Assembly: GCF_037076465.1 (NCBI RefSeq)
Contig: NZ_AP028908.1
Coordinates: 992,001 to 1,056,000 of the forward strand
Length of the DNA stretch: 64,000 bases
From: Pectobacterium araliae
Lineage (GTDB): Bacteria > Pseudomonadota > Gammaproteobacteria > Enterobacterales > Enterobacteriaceae
Direction: 5' to 3'
The notes beneath the pieces are model-generated. The model was not told the origin of the DNA. It searched no databases and saw only the letters and a list, made by a program, of their open reading frames with translations. Each line of letters starts with the position of its first letter. Within the stretch, counting starts at the first letter, position 1. Of the stretch, positions 36,530 to 46,302 are shown in pieces. The position numbers were made by a program, and so were the translations under genes.

Positions 36530-37894
36530 TTAGGCACAGATTTCGTAGCAGGGAATATAGGCGCTGCCGGGCAGCTTCATGCGCTGTTGGGCGACAAAAC
36601 CTTGTAACAGCGTATCCATGCTTTTCATCATCTGCGGGTCGCCATGAATTTTGTACGGCCCACGTTGTTCAATGGCCTGAATGCCGACCTCTTTCACATT
36701 ACCCGCCACAATGCCGGAGAATGCCCGACGTAGCGCGGCAGCCAGTTCTTCAGCCGGTTGATTCGGATGCAGATTGAGATCGGCCATGTTTTCATGGCTC
36801 GGTTCAAAGGGCAGTTGCAGATCTGGCGCAATGCGCAGTGACCAGTTAAAGCTGTAGGCATCACCCGTATGGCGGCGGCTCTCTTGCACCAGCGGCATCG
36901 CTTTCTTCATCTGACGGGCGACTTCTGCGGCGTCATTAATGATGATCGAATAGTAGCGACGCGCTTGACGCCCTAGCGTACCAACAATGAATTCATCCAG
37001 CACGCGGAAATAGTCGGCGCTTTCTTCCGGCCCAGTCAGGATAATCGGCAATACCTGTTCGCTGTTCTCTGGGTTCATCATGATACCCAGTAGATAGAGG
37101 AACTCTTCCGCCGTTCCAACGCCGCCAGGGAAAATAATGATGCCATGCCCGATACGGACAAACGCCTCCAGACGCTTTTCGATGTCTGGCATGATGATCA
37201 GTTCATTAACCAGCGGATTCGGCGGTTCGGCAGCAATGATGGACGGTTCGGTCATGCCGATGAAGCGTCCCTCTTTGTAACGCTGCTGTGCGTGGCCGAC
37301 GGCGGCACCTTTCATTGGGGCTTCCATTGCACCCGGACCGCAGCCCGTACAGATATTCAGCTCACGCAGGCCAAGTTGGCTACCCACCTTGCGGGCATAC
37401 AGATATTCGATCTCACTAATCGAGTGGCCGCCCCAGCAGACCACCATGTTCGGTTCTTCTCCGACGTGGAGCGCCTTGGCGTTACGCAGGATAGAAAACA
37501 CCAGATTGGTAATATGAGCGGAATTTTCCAGATTCAGGTTCTGATAGCGACCTGCGCTGGCGATTTGGCCGTTGACGAACAGAATGTCGCGCAAGACGGC
37601 GAACAGGTTGGCCTGTAGAGCGCGAATGATGTTGCCATCAACAAAAGCGTCTTCTGGCGGGTTCACCAGTTCCAGTTTGACGCCGCGTTCACGGCGCAGC
37701 ACGTTGATATCAAAGTCTTCATAACGAGACAGTAGCTCTTTGCTGTTATCTGTCTGGCTACCGGAATTCAGTACGGCGAGGGAACAGTTGCGAAACAAAC
37801 GGTAGAGGTTGCTGCTGGCCGTGCTTTTCAGCATGTCGACTTCCAACTGCGATAACAAATCCATCGATCCCAATGGGCTGATATGTGTAATCAA
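36530..37894 (-). CDS. ppnN: Pyrimidine/purine nucleotide 5'-monophosphate nucleosidase PpnN
   Basis: 454 residues with the start at TTG 37894, the exact E. coli length. AGGAG lies at about 37899-37903 just upstream, and homology begins [12 protein letters not shown]; an ATG at 38002 opens a longer frame lacking support. A central LOG-like (lysine decarboxylase) domain carries [11 protein letters not shown], with [16 protein letters not shown] before it. PpnN hydrolyses nucleotide monophosphates to base and ribose 5-phosphate and is stimulated by (p)ppGpp in E. coli. No signal peptide; cytoplasmic. Confidence 0.94.
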   Translation of the reverse strand: MITHISPLGSMDLLSQLEVDMLKSTASSNLYRLFRNCSLAVLNSGSQTDNSKELLSRYEDFDINVLRRERGVKLELVNPPEDAFVDGNIIRALQANLFAVLRDILFVNGQIASAGRYQNLNLENSAHITNLVFSILRNAKALHVGEEPNMVVCWGGHSISEIEYLYARKVGSQLGLRELNICTGCGPGAMEAPMKGAAVGHAQQRYKEGRFIGMTEPSIIAAEPPNPLVNELIIMPDIEKRLEAFVRIGHGIIIFPGGVGTAEEFLYLLGIMMNPENSEQVLPIILTGPEESADYFRVLDEFIVGTLGRQARRYYSIIINDAAEVARQMKKAMPLVQESRRHTGDAYSFNWSLRIAPDLQLPFEPSHENMADLNLHPNQPAEELAAALRRAFSGIVAGNVKEVGIQAIEQRGPYKIHGDPQMMKSMDTLLQGFVAQQRMKLPGSAYIPCYEICA

Positions 37895-38211
37895 TTTTGC
37901 TCCTTGAAACGCAATATAATCGCGATGCCATGCTAGCTGCTGAGAGCACGATCCGTTGTTGCACGCTCGACGTTTCAGCACCATGGCACGAATGTCATTC
38001 ATTTAAGACACCACGCGGAACGCGCATGCGTTAAATACCGCGAGCCTAAATGAAACCTACTTGAGCACCGTTCAGACGTTATGGATCTTTTGTTGTCTGG
38101 TACACCACCTTAACGCGCTGCCATCATTTTTTCCAATGCTGACGGCAGTCTTAGGACTAACTTGCGCGACGCTACGCACTATTTCACAAAGACATGCCGA
38201 TCGTCGGTTAG
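37895..38211. other. Intergenic region upstream of ppnN, no gene seen
   Basis: 317 bp between the ppnN start and the queF stop on the same strand. The ppnN frame stays open back to 38002, but that part resembles no PpnN sequence. A TATATT-like -10 lies near 37917-37922 (minus strand) without a clear -35. No repeat, RNA or terminator stood out. Confidence 0.5.
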
Positions 38212-39060
38212 TTACTGGCGCGGCAGACGGCCAGTTGGCGCGTTAAAGGGAGTGTTACTGCGCCATGGGTTGATATCCAGCCCGCCGCGCCGGGTATAGC
38301 GTGCGTAAACGCTGAGTTTTTCCGGCTGGTAGCAGCGCATGATGTCGTTAAAAATTCGTTCCACACACTGTTCGTGAAATTCGTTATGATGGCGAAACGA
38401 CACAATGTAGCGCAGCAGTGCTTCACGATTCATGCGTTTGCCGCGATAGTGAATTTGTACTGAACCCCAGTCGGGTTGATGGGTGATTAAGCAGTTGGAT
38501 TTCAGTAGGTGGCTGACCAGCGTTTCTTCAACGACAGGGGCATCCTGATCGTTTGTTGCCAGATAATCGGCGTTGAAGTCGTAACTGTCGATCTGAATGT
38601 CTTGATCGTCGATGCATTCACCAGTAAACCCGGCTAACGGTTGGCCTTCAAGCTCACTGAGTTTGAAAAGCGAAATGCTGACGTCACCCTGTGCACAATG
38701 TGCCAGATCGTTGGCTAATGTTGTGCGTACGCTTTCCCAATTGTCGAATGTCGTCTGGTTAAAGCTGTTCAGATACAGCTTAAAACTTTTTGATTCAATC
38801 AAATTCAGGCTTTCTGCATTAAGGTGCATTTCACCAACGGCCACCTGAGGCACGCCGCGGGTGTTCAGCCAGGAAAGCTCGTAGAGTGTCCAGATATCTC
38901 CACCATGAAAGGGGAGGCTATCAGGGTAAATGCCGAGTGGATCGCGGTTCAGGCTACGTGGCACGGGTTGCAGAAGTGCAGCATCATAGTGGTCGTGATA
39001 GGGCGTGGGTTTGCCCAGTGTTAGCCCGCTTAGGGCTTGGTGCTTGTCATAAACGGACAT
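38212..39060 (-). CDS. queF: NADPH-dependent 7-cyano-7-deazaguanine reductase QueF
   Basis: 282 residues, the long (type II, two T-fold) form. It reduces preQ0 to preQ1 in queuosine synthesis. The QueF motif [15 protein letters not shown] is at 89-103; the catalytic Cys190 and Asp197 lie in [12 protein letters not shown], as in E. coli. Divergent from syd. Confidence 0.97.
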   Translation of the reverse strand: MSVYDKHQALSGLTLGKPTPYHDHYDAALLQPVPRSLNRDPLGIYPDSLPFHGGDIWTLYELSWLNTRGVPQVAVGEMHLNAESLNLIESKSFKLYLNSFNQTTFDNWESVRTTLANDLAHCAQGDVSISLFKLSELEGQPLAGFTGECIDDQDIQIDSYDFNADYLATNDQDAPVVEETLVSHLLKSNCLITHQPDWGSVQIHYRGKRMNREALLRYIVSFRHHNEFHEQCVERIFNDIMRCYQPEKLSVYARYTRRGGLDINPWRSNTPFNAPTGRLPRQ

Positions 39061-39135
39061 GTTGTTACCTTGATGTCATAAGCGTGATGGCGAATAGAAT
39101 AGTGTAACCTGACTAAAAGAGTGATGAGAAAAATG

Positions 39136-39684
39136 ATGGAGCAGGAAGTTGTTTCGGCGCTAGCGGCGTTTACCCAGCGTTATGTTGCCTGTTGGCAGCA
39201 GGAGAAGGGGCATTTGCCTGCCAGTGAAGCACTTTACGGTATTCCTTCCCCGTGTATTGTTGAAAATCATGAAGATACGGTTTACTGGTCGCCGCAGCCT
39301 CTTGTTCCTTCAACTGCATTGGATGGGGTGGAACGCGCGCTGGAAATTAGCCTGCATCCCGATGTTCACGCGTTCTATACCGCGCAGTATGCCGGGGATA
39401 TGGCGGCGCAGTTTGATTCACTATCTTGCCAACTGCTGCAAGTGTGGAGTGAAGAGGATTTCACCCGGATGCAGGAGAACCTGATTGGTCATTTGTTAAC
39501 GCAGAAACGCCTTAAACTCACGCCGACGCTGTTTTTAGCGACGACGGATTCTGAGATGACAATGGTGTCGTTGTGTAATGTTTCCGGGGAAATCATCCTG
39601 GAAGAATTCGGCACGAAAAAACGTCAGGTCTTAGCCCCGACGCTGGCGATGTTTCTTTCTGGGCTTAATCCGTTAGCGGTCTAA
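39136..39684 (+). CDS. syd: SecY-interacting protein Syd
   Basis: 182 residues from ATG 39136, the start that aligns residue for residue with E. coli Syd (FTxRY at 12-16). In-frame starts at 39121, 39124 and 39133 would add up to five residues, and the ribosome site is weak for all. Syd is a peripheral cytoplasmic-membrane protein that binds SecY and checks SecYEG assembly. Recognisable segments are [17 protein letters not shown] and [16 protein letters not shown]. Followed by the RsmB/CsrB RNA, as in E. coli. Confidence 0.95.
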   Translation: MEQEVVSALAAFTQRYVACWQQEKGHLPASEALYGIPSPCIVENHEDTVYWSPQPLVPSTALDGVERALEISLHPDVHAFYTAQYAGDMAAQFDSLSCQLLQVWSEEDFTRMQENLIGHLLTQKRLKLTPTLFLATTDSEMTMVSLCNVSGEIILEEFGTKKRQVLAPTLAMFLSGLNPLAV

Positions 39685-39711
39685 TGGTTAATCGAATTTC
39701 ACTTTCGGTCT

Positions 39712-39752
39712 TGTAAGAGATCTCTCACATTTGCTGTAAGAAATGTCTTATC
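39712..39752 (+). promoter_or_regulatory. Two GacA/UvrY-type binding sites upstream of rsmB
   Basis: TGTAAGAGATCTCTCACA (39712-39729) fits the TGTAAG-N6-CTTACA pattern with one change and is a near-perfect palindrome. TGTAAGAAATGTCTTATC (39735-39752) is a weaker second copy. Sites of this form bind the response regulator GacA (UvrY in E. coli, ExpA in soft-rot bacteria) ahead of Csr/Rsm RNAs. Confidence 0.75.
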
Positions 39753-39817
39753 TTTAATGTTGAAAGTACGGTTAGTTTTTATTTTTCCCTTATTAATTAA
39801 GTGATTATAATAAAAAA

Positions 39818-40287
39818 TAGCAGTATTGCTTAGGGAGTATTGAGAAACATTGTCACTTACCCCTTGCCGAAAGCTGACAATTAATACATCTTATTACTTA
39901 AGTTAGTAACCGGTTACAGTGTGTGTAATAGTAACTATCGGTAACAAAATGCGGTTACCACAATTAGATTGTTTTAGGATGAGACATTGTTTTAGGAAGA
40001 AACAGTAGTTTCAGGAAGAAACGCGATTTCAGGATGAAATCAGGGACACCTCCAGGAAGGAGATCGAGAGCCGATTAGGAATGTCGGTGGGGCAGGAGCC
40101 TAAAGGGATTGAATCACGGAAGAGACAGGATGGAAACGTCAGGACGAAAGTGGGACGCCAGCAAGGATCGTGGGTCAGGAAGACCAAAAAGGAAAAGTTT
40201 TCACGGATGAGCAGGGATGCAAATGTGTAGCGGGATAGCTATAAAACGAACGGGGGGTACTGAGTAATCAGTACCCCCAATTTTTTG
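39818..40287 (+). ncRNA. rsmB: RsmB/CsrB regulatory RNA (RsmA/CsrA antagonist)
   Basis: About 22 GGA motifs, many as CAGGA(A/T)G in hairpin loops, lie between 39834 and 40235 on the + strand, the CsrA/RsmA-binding pattern. Segments match E. coli csrB (GGACACCTCCAGGA, GAGCAGGGA-GCAA, AAACGAACGGGGG). A strong terminator closes it: stem GGGGGTACTGA/TCAGTACCCCC (40253-40278) and six T. A TATAAT at 39806-39811 suggests a 5' end near 39818; the start is approximate, giving about 470 nt, close to the 479 nt reported for Erwinia rsmB. By titrating RsmA it would raise exoenzyme and virulence gene expression. The first 130 nt are nearly free of GGA. Confidence 0.95.
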
Positions 40288-40410
40288 CCTGTAGCAAGTG
40301 GCGTTGGGGTCATCGCCACTTGCACAGGGTCAAAATGCGGCAATTGGGTCAGGTTGATATCAATGCTATGCTTGCCGCCATTATTATTGGCTTCAAGGGC
40401 GAGAAAGCGC

Positions 40411-40761
40411 ATGAGTAGAGAGAGTCAGGTTCGGCAGTCATTATTCGATATTGAGCGCGCATTGAGGGAAAGTCCTTTCTGGCAGGTTGTCCCACCGGAA
40501 GATAAGGCGTTTAACAGCTCTGAACCCTTCAGCCTTGATACCATGAAACCCGAAGAGTGGTTGCAGTGGGTTTTTTTGCCACGTATGCATGCTTTGTTGG
40601 ACAGCGATTTAGCGCTACCCGCCGAGCTGGCGCTACTTCCCTATTTTGAAGACGCATTAGAAGGCACCCCGGAACAGACTGCGGCAGTTTTTTTGCGTCT
40701 CAAACAGCTCGATGAGCTATTCAACCCTGATGTACAGGATGGCGCAGTACACGATGCTTGA
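40411..40761 (+). CDS. yqcC: YqcC family protein
   Basis: 116 residues starting MSRESQVRQSLFDIERALRE. The frame is open back to 40285, but that part covers the rsmB terminator and resembles no YqcC. The conserved core is PFSLDTMKPEEWLQWVFLPRMHALLD. Helical, soluble, function unknown. Its end overlaps truC by 8 bp, so the two are coupled, and the csrB-yqcC-truC-yqcA order is that of E. coli. Confidence 0.92.
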   Translation: MSRESQVRQSLFDIERALRESPFWQVVPPEDKAFNSSEPFSLDTMKPEEWLQWVFLPRMHALLDSDLALPAELALLPYFEDALEGTPEQTAAVFLRLKQLDELFNPDVQDGAVHDA

Positions 40762-41539
40762 GATTATTTATCAGGATGAGCATCTGGTTGCCGTCAATAA
40801 ACCCAGCGGTTGGCTAGTCCACCGTAGTTGGCTGGATCGCAAAGAGAAGGTTGTGGTGATGCAGACCGTGCGCGATCAAATCGGTCAGCATGTGTATACC
40901 GTTCATCGCCTCGACAGGCCAACATCCGGCGTGTTGCTGCTCGCGCTGTCCAGCGACGTGGCACGAGCGCTATCCCAGCAGTTTGAATCACACCAGATGC
41001 AGAAAATGTACCATGCTGTGGTGCGTGGCTATGTGCTGGATGACGGCCTAATCGACTATGCGCTCACCGAAGAGTTGGACAAGATTGCCGATAAGTTTGC
41101 CAATCCTGATAAAGCGCCACAACCTGCCGTCACGCATTACCGTTCTTTGGCGCAGGTCGAGATGCCGGTTGCCATCGGCCGTTACCCTACGGCGCGCTAC
41201 AGTTTGATGGAGCTGAAGCCACAGACCGGGCGTAAACACCAGCTACGCCGCCATATGTCACATATCCACCATCCGATTATCGGTGATACCGCACACGGCG
41301 ACCTGCGACACAATCGTGGTATGGAAGCACACTTCTCCTGTGGCAGGCTGATGCTGCATGCCAGCGAATTACAGTTGAATCATCCCGTGAGTGGGCAGCC
41401 ATTGACGTTGCAGGCACGTTGGGATGCGCCGTGGCAGGGGGTGATGAGGCAGTTTGGTTGGCAAGGGATTCTCCCTGCGTTTGAAGGGGTTGAGTTTCCT
41501 GCTAGGTCAGGTCAGGATAGCGAGCATTTTGTTGAGTAG
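40754..41539 (+). CDS. truC: tRNA pseudouridine65 synthase TruC
   Basis: 261 residues from ATG 40754 (260 in E. coli). RluA-family pseudouridine synthase acting on U65 of tRNAs. Catalytic Asp54 is in HRLDRPTSGVLLLA, and KPQTGRKHQLRRHMSHIHHPIIGD is the second family motif. The start overlaps the yqcC stop; an upstream ATG at 40712 would run deep into yqcC. Confidence 0.96.
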   Translation: MLEIIYQDEHLVAVNKPSGWLVHRSWLDRKEKVVVMQTVRDQIGQHVYTVHRLDRPTSGVLLLALSSDVARALSQQFESHQMQKMYHAVVRGYVLDDGLIDYALTEELDKIADKFANPDKAPQPAVTHYRSLAQVEMPVAIGRYPTARYSLMELKPQTGRKHQLRRHMSHIHHPIIGDTAHGDLRHNRGMEAHFSCGRLMLHASELQLNHPVSGQPLTLQARWDAPWQGVMRQFGWQGILPAFEGVEFPARSGQDSEHFVE

Positions 41540-41620
41540 TAATCTCTGTCTTATTACTGCCGTATTACTTTTATATTACTTTTATATCAAACATATCGAA
41601 TTAAAAAGGGAGTCAGAAGC

Positions 41621-42076
41621 ATGGCGCAGATTGGTATTTTTGTTGGTACGGTCTACGGGAATGCATTGCTGGTGGCCGAAGAAGCCGAAAACATTCTCAA
41701 GGATCGTGGCCACGAGGTTAAGGTCTTTGAAGATGCGACGCTGGAATCCTGGCTGGACTACCGTGAACATGCCGTGTTAGTCGTCACGTCGACGACGGGA
41801 CAAGGCCAGCTACCTGATTCTATTGTTCCGCTTTACGCCGCTCTGCGGGACAACGGCGGTTATCAGCCCACGTTGCGCTATGGCGTTATTGCGTTGGGCG
41901 ATAGCAGCTACCCGAATTTCTGTGCGGGCGGCCATCTTTTCGATACGTTATTGCAGGAAATAGGTGCTAAGCGCTTGGGCGATGTTTTGGACATTGATGC
42001 TGTCGAACACCCTGAGCCAGAAGTTATGTCATGCCCGTGGGTCGAAGCATGGGCTGATTTGGTTGATGCCCAGTGA
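41621..42076 (+). CDS. yqcA: Flavodoxin YqcA
   Basis: 151-residue short flavodoxin of the MioC/YqcA group. The FMN phosphate loop is [13 protein letters not shown] (about 9-21), and [12 protein letters not shown] and [12 protein letters not shown] form the isoalloxazine loops. GGGAG precedes the ATG. Electron partner unknown. Last rightward gene before a strand switch and a break in E. coli-like synteny. Confidence 0.95.
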   Translation: MAQIGIFVGTVYGNALLVAEEAENILKDRGHEVKVFEDATLESWLDYREHAVLVVTSTTGQGQLPDSIVPLYAALRDNGGYQPTLRYGVIALGDSSYPNFCAGGHLFDTLLQEIGAKRLGDVLDIDAVEHPEPEVMSCPWVEAWADLVDAQ

Positions 42077-42094
42077 TATCGTGCTGAGATAAGA

Positions 42095-42123
42095 AACGGG
42101 AGCTCACAAGGCTCCCGTTTTCG
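42095..42123 (+). terminator. Intrinsic terminator after yqcA
   Basis: Stem AACGGGAGC (42095-42103) and GCTCCCGTT (42111-42119), seven-base loop, followed by TTTCGTT. It may also stop the leftward yaeH transcript. Confidence 0.8.
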
Positions 42124-42179
42124 TTGCAGCCCATCATCGCGGTGTACTCTAGCGGCGATGGCATTGAGCGATGATCGGT

Positions 42180-42569
42180 TTAGCGATTTTTAGTCAATTT
42201 CTCTAAATCTGCTTCGATTTCGGTAATTTTGTTGGATACGACGCTTTCCAGATGACGTAGATCGTCGAGGATTTTGCGTTTCAGATCGACTTCAACTTGC
42301 TCCTGCTGACAAATCTTGTCGAGTTCATCAATCACATAGCGCAGGTTTGGGCTGATCTCGTTGATCTCTTTATAGCCCTGACCCGCGTTGTCGGCCACGA
42401 TGGTCTTGCGCTGACGTGGATATTTGAACTTCACGCTTTTAGCAAAAAACTCGCCCTTATCCTTACGGAAATAGATCTTCAGGATGTCGTTGTTCGCTTC
42501 CTGACGCAGGCTATAGCGATCGATATCATCGGGATTGGTAATGCCCAGGCTTTTTAGATTGTCATACAT
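42180..42569 (-). CDS. yaeH: DUF3461 family protein YaeH
   Basis: 129 residues (128 in E. coli), beginning [34 protein letters not shown]. The C-terminal 45 residues are charged and probably coiled coil ([29 protein letters not shown]). Function unknown. Downstream of dapD on the same strand, as in E. coli, with a terminator between. Confidence 0.94.
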   Translation of the reverse strand: MYDNLKSLGITNPDDIDRYSLRQEANNDILKIYFRKDKGEFFAKSVKFKYPRQRKTIVADNAGQGYKEINEISPNLRYVIDELDKICQQEQVEVDLKRKILDDLRHLESVVSNKITEIEADLEKLTKNR

Positions 42570-42585
42570 AGCGTCACCTTCTCGG

Positions 42586-42617
42586 TAAAAAAACGGCGGG
42601 CGATTAACCTGCCGTTT
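42586..42617 (-). terminator. Intrinsic terminator after dapD
   Basis: Leftward: stem AAACGGC-AGG with CCC-GCCGTTT (42608-42617 and 42591-42600, one G-T pair), seven-base loop, then a T run (A run at 42587-42593 on the + strand). Confidence 0.8.
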
Positions 42618-42622
42618 CTCGT

Positions 42623-43450
42623 TTAGTCGATAGAGCGTAATAACTCATTGATACCCACTTTACCGCGGGTTTTCGCATCCACTTTCTTCACAATGATGGC
42701 ACAGTACAGGCTGTGACTGCCATCTTTGGACGGCAGGTTGCCAGAAACCACGACGGAACCCGCTGGCACACGGCCATAGTGAATTTCGCCCGTTTCACGA
42801 TCGTAAATACGGGTGCTTTGGCTGATGAATACGCCCATGGAGATGACGGAACCTTCCTCAACGACAACGCCTTCTACTACTTCAGAACGCGCACCGATGA
42901 AGCAGTTATCTTCAATGATGGTTGGGTTAGCCTGTAACGGTTCCAAAACGCCACCGATGCCGACACCGCCGGACAGGTGAACATTTTTACCGATTTGGGC
43001 GCAGGAGCCGACGGTGACCCACGTATCTACCATCGTGCCTTCATCGACATAAGCACCGATGTTGACGTAAGACGGCATCAGCACGGTATTACGGGCGATG
43101 TAAGCACCGCGACGTACGCTGGCTGGCGGTGCAACGCGCACGCCTTCACGCTGGAAACGCGCTTCATCATAGTCAGCGAATTTCATTGGCACCTTATCGA
43201 AAAAGCGTGTTTCTCCGCCTTCGATAAGGTGGTTATCATTAATACGGAAAGAGAGCAGCACGGCTTTCTTCAGCCACTGATGGGTCACCCACTGGCCGTC
43301 GATTTTTTCTGCAACGCGCAGGGCGCCGCTATCTAACAGGCTGATGGCCTGATTAACGGCTTCACGCGTGACGGTGTCTGCATTTGCCGGAGTGATGTCT
43401 GCGCGGCGCTCGAAAGCCGTTTCAATGATGTTCTGTAATTGTTGGTGCAT
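42623..43450 (-). CDS. dapD: 2,3,4,5-tetrahydropyridine-2,6-dicarboxylate N-succinyltransferase
   Basis: 275 residues (274 in E. coli). It adds succinyl from succinyl-CoA to tetrahydrodipicolinate in the lysine/meso-diaminopimelate pathway. The C-terminal part is a left-handed beta helix of hexapeptide repeats ([39 protein letters not shown]). Lies 28 bp after glnD on the same strand. Confidence 0.97.
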   Translation of the reverse strand: MHQQLQNIIETAFERRADITPANADTVTREAVNQAISLLDSGALRVAEKIDGQWVTHQWLKKAVLLSFRINDNHLIEGGETRFFDKVPMKFADYDEARFQREGVRVAPPASVRRGAYIARNTVLMPSYVNIGAYVDEGTMVDTWVTVGSCAQIGKNVHLSGGVGIGGVLEPLQANPTIIEDNCFIGARSEVVEGVVVEEGSVISMGVFISQSTRIYDRETGEIHYGRVPAGSVVVSGNLPSKDGSHSLYCAIIVKKVDAKTRGKVGINELLRSID

Positions 43451-43478
43451 CCTGATTTCTCTTTCCTGATTGTAAAAA

Positions 43479-46190
43479 TTAACTCAATGGTACTTTATCG
43501 TTTGGGTTAAGGGCTTCTGTCAACCGTTCTTGCAATTTAAGGCGCAAATCCGGCTTCAATGCGCGCCTGTTGCTGTCGGCCAGGATGAAAAGATCTTCTA
43601 CCCGTTCGCCGATCGTCGAAATTCGCGCGCCATGCAGCGACAGGTTGAGATCGGCAAAAATTTCACCGATACGTGCCAGCAATCCCGGTTGATCGAGGGC
43701 GCTGAGCTCCATATAGCTGCGCCTGTCCGTATGTGTCGGTAGGAAATTGACTTCGGTTGGCACGCTGAAGTGGCGCAGTTTAGGCGACGGTCGGCGCACG
43801 CGCGGATGTTGGTAGTGTCGGTGGGTCAGCGACTGCTCCAGCGCCTGGCGTATCATTTCATGCCGATCCTGCGCCAGCGGGCTACCATCCGGCTCCAGCA
43901 CAATGAACGTATCCATCGCCATACCGTCACGGCTGGTAAAAATCTGCGCATCGTGCACGCTGAGATTGCGTCTGTCTAACTCACCAACAACGGCCGCGAA
44001 CAGATAAGGTCTATCCGGGCTCCAGATAAAAATCTCGGTGCCGCCGCGGCTGGCCTGATGGCTGATCAGCACCAGCGGTTTGTTGGTATCATGCTCCAAT
44101 AGATGGCGTGCATGCCAGGCAAGCTGATTGGGCGAATGGCGCAGGAAATAATCCGCCCGACAGCGGCTCCAGATATGGTGCAACGCCTCTTCGTCAATGT
44201 TATCCATGCGCAGCAGCGCCAGCGCCTGTAACCGGTGATGCCGGACGCGTTCGCGTAAATCCGGCGTATTTTGCATGCCACGGCGTAGCTGTTTCTCGGT
44301 AGCGAAATAGAGTTCACGCAACAGGCTCTGTTTCCAACTGTTCCACAGCGTCTCATTGGTGGCGCAGATATCTGCAACCGTCAGGCTGACCAGATAGCGC
44401 AGGCGGGTTTCGCTCTGGACTTCGGTAGCGAATTGTTGAATAACCGTGGGATCTTGAATATCGCGGCGTTGTGCCGTGACGGACATCAGCAGGTGGCAAC
44501 GCACCAGCCAGGAAACCAACTGGGCTTCACGTGAGTTCAGCCCGTGCAGCGCGGCAAATTCCAGCACATCCTGCGCACCCAGTTCAGAGTGATCGCCCCC
44601 ACGGCCTTTGGCGATATCGTGGAATAGCGCGGCTAGCAGCAATAATTCGGGCTGGGGCAGGCGAGGGTAGAGTTCTACGCACAGCGGATGCTGTGGTCGC
44701 GTATCCCCGTCGGCAAAGCTTTCCAACTTGAGCAAAACACGGATTGTGTGCTCATCCACCGTATAGGCATGAAACAGGTCGAACTGCATCTGGCCGACAA
44801 TGTTCCCCCACAGCGGCATATACGCCCACAGCACGCTATGACGGTGCATCGGCAATAGTGCACGGCTTACCGCATGGGGATGGCGCAGAATATTCATAAA
44901 CAGCTGGCGCGCTTCCGGGATGGTACAGAGCGGGCTGGCGAGATGACGACGTGCATGGCGCAACTGGCGCAACGTGGTGGAGTAGATGCCGCTGATGTCA
45001 CGGTTGCGCACCATCAGATAGAACATGCGCATGATAGCTTCTGGTTTTTTGATAAACAGGTTTTCATCGCGCAGATCTAGCAGATTGCCGCGTAGTTGAA
45101 ATTCATCGTCAATTGGACGAGGTTTTTCACTCGCATCCAACGCCAGAATCGCTTCGTCAAAGAGCTGTAACAGCATCTGGTTCAACTCGCTGACGCGACG
45201 CGTCATACGGTAGAAATCCTTCATCATGCGCTCGACTGGCGTGTTGCCTTCCCCCTGATATTGCAGTAACTGTGCGACGTTCAACTGCCTGTCGAACAGC
45301 AGTCGGTTGTCGTAACGTGGCAGGATCAGGTGCAGGGCGAAGCGGATGCGCCACAAAAAGCTTTGGCATTCGTTCAGCTCTTTACGCTCCGCTTCTGTCA
45401 GAAAGCCGAAACCCACCATCTCATTCAACGAGGTCGCGCCGAAGTGGCGTCTCGCGACCCACAGCAGCGTGTGAATATCGCGTAGCCCGCCCGGACTGCT
45501 CTTGATGTCGGGTTCTAGATTATAGCTGGTGCTGTGATAGCGCTGATGACGCTCCTGCTGCTCGGCGATTTTGGCTGGAAAAAACGTGGAAGATGGCCAA
45601 AATTCATCACTGAATACCTGTTTTTGCAGCGTGAGAAACAGGGCAACGTCGCCGCATATCATGCGGGATTCAATTAGATTGGTCGCGACAGAGATATCCG
45701 CACGCCCTTCTTGTAAGCACTCTTCCAGCGTTCTGACGCTATGGCCAACTTCCAGCTTTAAATCCCACAGCAGGGTAATGAATTGGCCGACGCGTTGGGC
45801 GTGTTCCTCACTCAGTTCTGTCTGGCTCAATACCAGCACGTCGATATCGGAAAGCGGATGCAGTTCACCGCGGCCATATCCTCCGACGGCGACGAGTGCG
45901 GTTTGAGCAATATTTTCAAAACCGTGGAAGTACCATAGCCGCTGCAACAGGCGATCGATGAATAACGTTCTGGCATCAATCAGCTTTTCTGCGCTGACGC
46001 CGGAACGGAATTCTGAACCGAGCCAAAACTGGAATAGCTCCAACTGCTGTTTCAACGCCTGGCGGTTCAACATGTCATCTGCGTAGGTCAGCGGTGAAGC
46101 GGGGGGCTGTGTCGCAATGGCGTTTACAGGGCTGTCTGGTGAGGAAGCGTCAGGTGGCGTATTGTCTGGCGAAAAGCGGTTATCTGTCAT
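43479..46190 (-). CDS. glnD: Bifunctional uridylyltransferase/uridylyl-removing enzyme GlnD
   Basis: 903 residues from ATG 46190; the ATG at 46202 would add four, and neither has a clear ribosome site. Nitrogen sensor that uridylylates PII when glutamine is low and removes UMP when it is high. Nucleotidyltransferase motif [15 protein letters not shown] is near 103-117 with both Asp present; the HD domain shows [18 protein letters not shown]. Two C-terminal ACT domains sense glutamine ([20 protein letters not shown] and [18 protein letters not shown]). The N-terminal 35 residues are Pro/Ser rich and unlike E. coli. Confidence 0.97.
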   Translation of the reverse strand: MTDNRFSPDNTPPDASSPDSPVNAIATQPPASPLTYADDMLNRQALKQQLELFQFWLGSEFRSGVSAEKLIDARTLFIDRLLQRLWYFHGFENIAQTALVAVGGYGRGELHPLSDIDVLVLSQTELSEEHAQRVGQFITLLWDLKLEVGHSVRTLEECLQEGRADISVATNLIESRMICGDVALFLTLQKQVFSDEFWPSSTFFPAKIAEQQERHQRYHSTSYNLEPDIKSSPGGLRDIHTLLWVARRHFGATSLNEMVGFGFLTEAERKELNECQSFLWRIRFALHLILPRYDNRLLFDRQLNVAQLLQYQGEGNTPVERMMKDFYRMTRRVSELNQMLLQLFDEAILALDASEKPRPIDDEFQLRGNLLDLRDENLFIKKPEAIMRMFYLMVRNRDISGIYSTTLRQLRHARRHLASPLCTIPEARQLFMNILRHPHAVSRALLPMHRHSVLWAYMPLWGNIVGQMQFDLFHAYTVDEHTIRVLLKLESFADGDTRPQHPLCVELYPRLPQPELLLLAALFHDIAKGRGGDHSELGAQDVLEFAALHGLNSREAQLVSWLVRCHLLMSVTAQRRDIQDPTVIQQFATEVQSETRLRYLVSLTVADICATNETLWNSWKQSLLRELYFATEKQLRRGMQNTPDLRERVRHHRLQALALLRMDNIDEEALHHIWSRCRADYFLRHSPNQLAWHARHLLEHDTNKPLVLISHQASRGGTEIFIWSPDRPYLFAAVVGELDRRNLSVHDAQIFTSRDGMAMDTFIVLEPDGSPLAQDRHEMIRQALEQSLTHRHYQHPRVRRPSPKLRHFSVPTEVNFLPTHTDRRSYMELSALDQPGLLARIGEIFADLNLSLHGARISTIGERVEDLFILADSNRRALKPDLRLKLQERLTEALNPNDKVPLS

Positions 46191-46273
46191 AGCGCAGCCC
46201 ATAAAAAACGCAGAGCGCGTTTTTCAACGTCGCTTGCGACGGCCCGTAGGGGGGCGTGCTTTCTGCACACCAT

Positions 46274-46297
46274 AAAAAAGCCGGCGACTGCCGGCTT
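46274..46297 (-). terminator. Intrinsic terminator after map
   Basis: Leftward stem AAGCCGGC (46290-46297) and GCCGGCTT (46278-46285), four-base loop, then T residues (A run 46274-46279 on the + strand). It separates map from glnD. Confidence 0.85.
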
Positions 46298-46302
46298 CGT
46301 GT

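Noticed and set aside
37895..38002. 36-residue N-terminal extension of PpnN from an ATG
   Set aside because: TTG 37894 has AGGAG upstream and gives the exact E. coli length; the extension has no homology.
39961..40240. Degenerate direct-repeat array (CAGGA(A/T)G) suggestive of a minisatellite or protein-binding array
   Set aside because: The repeats are the GGA motifs of the RsmB RNA, with a matching terminator and homology to csrB.
40285..40410. N-terminal extension of yqcC by 42 residues
   Set aside because: It overlaps the end of the rsmB terminator; YqcC homology begins at 40411.
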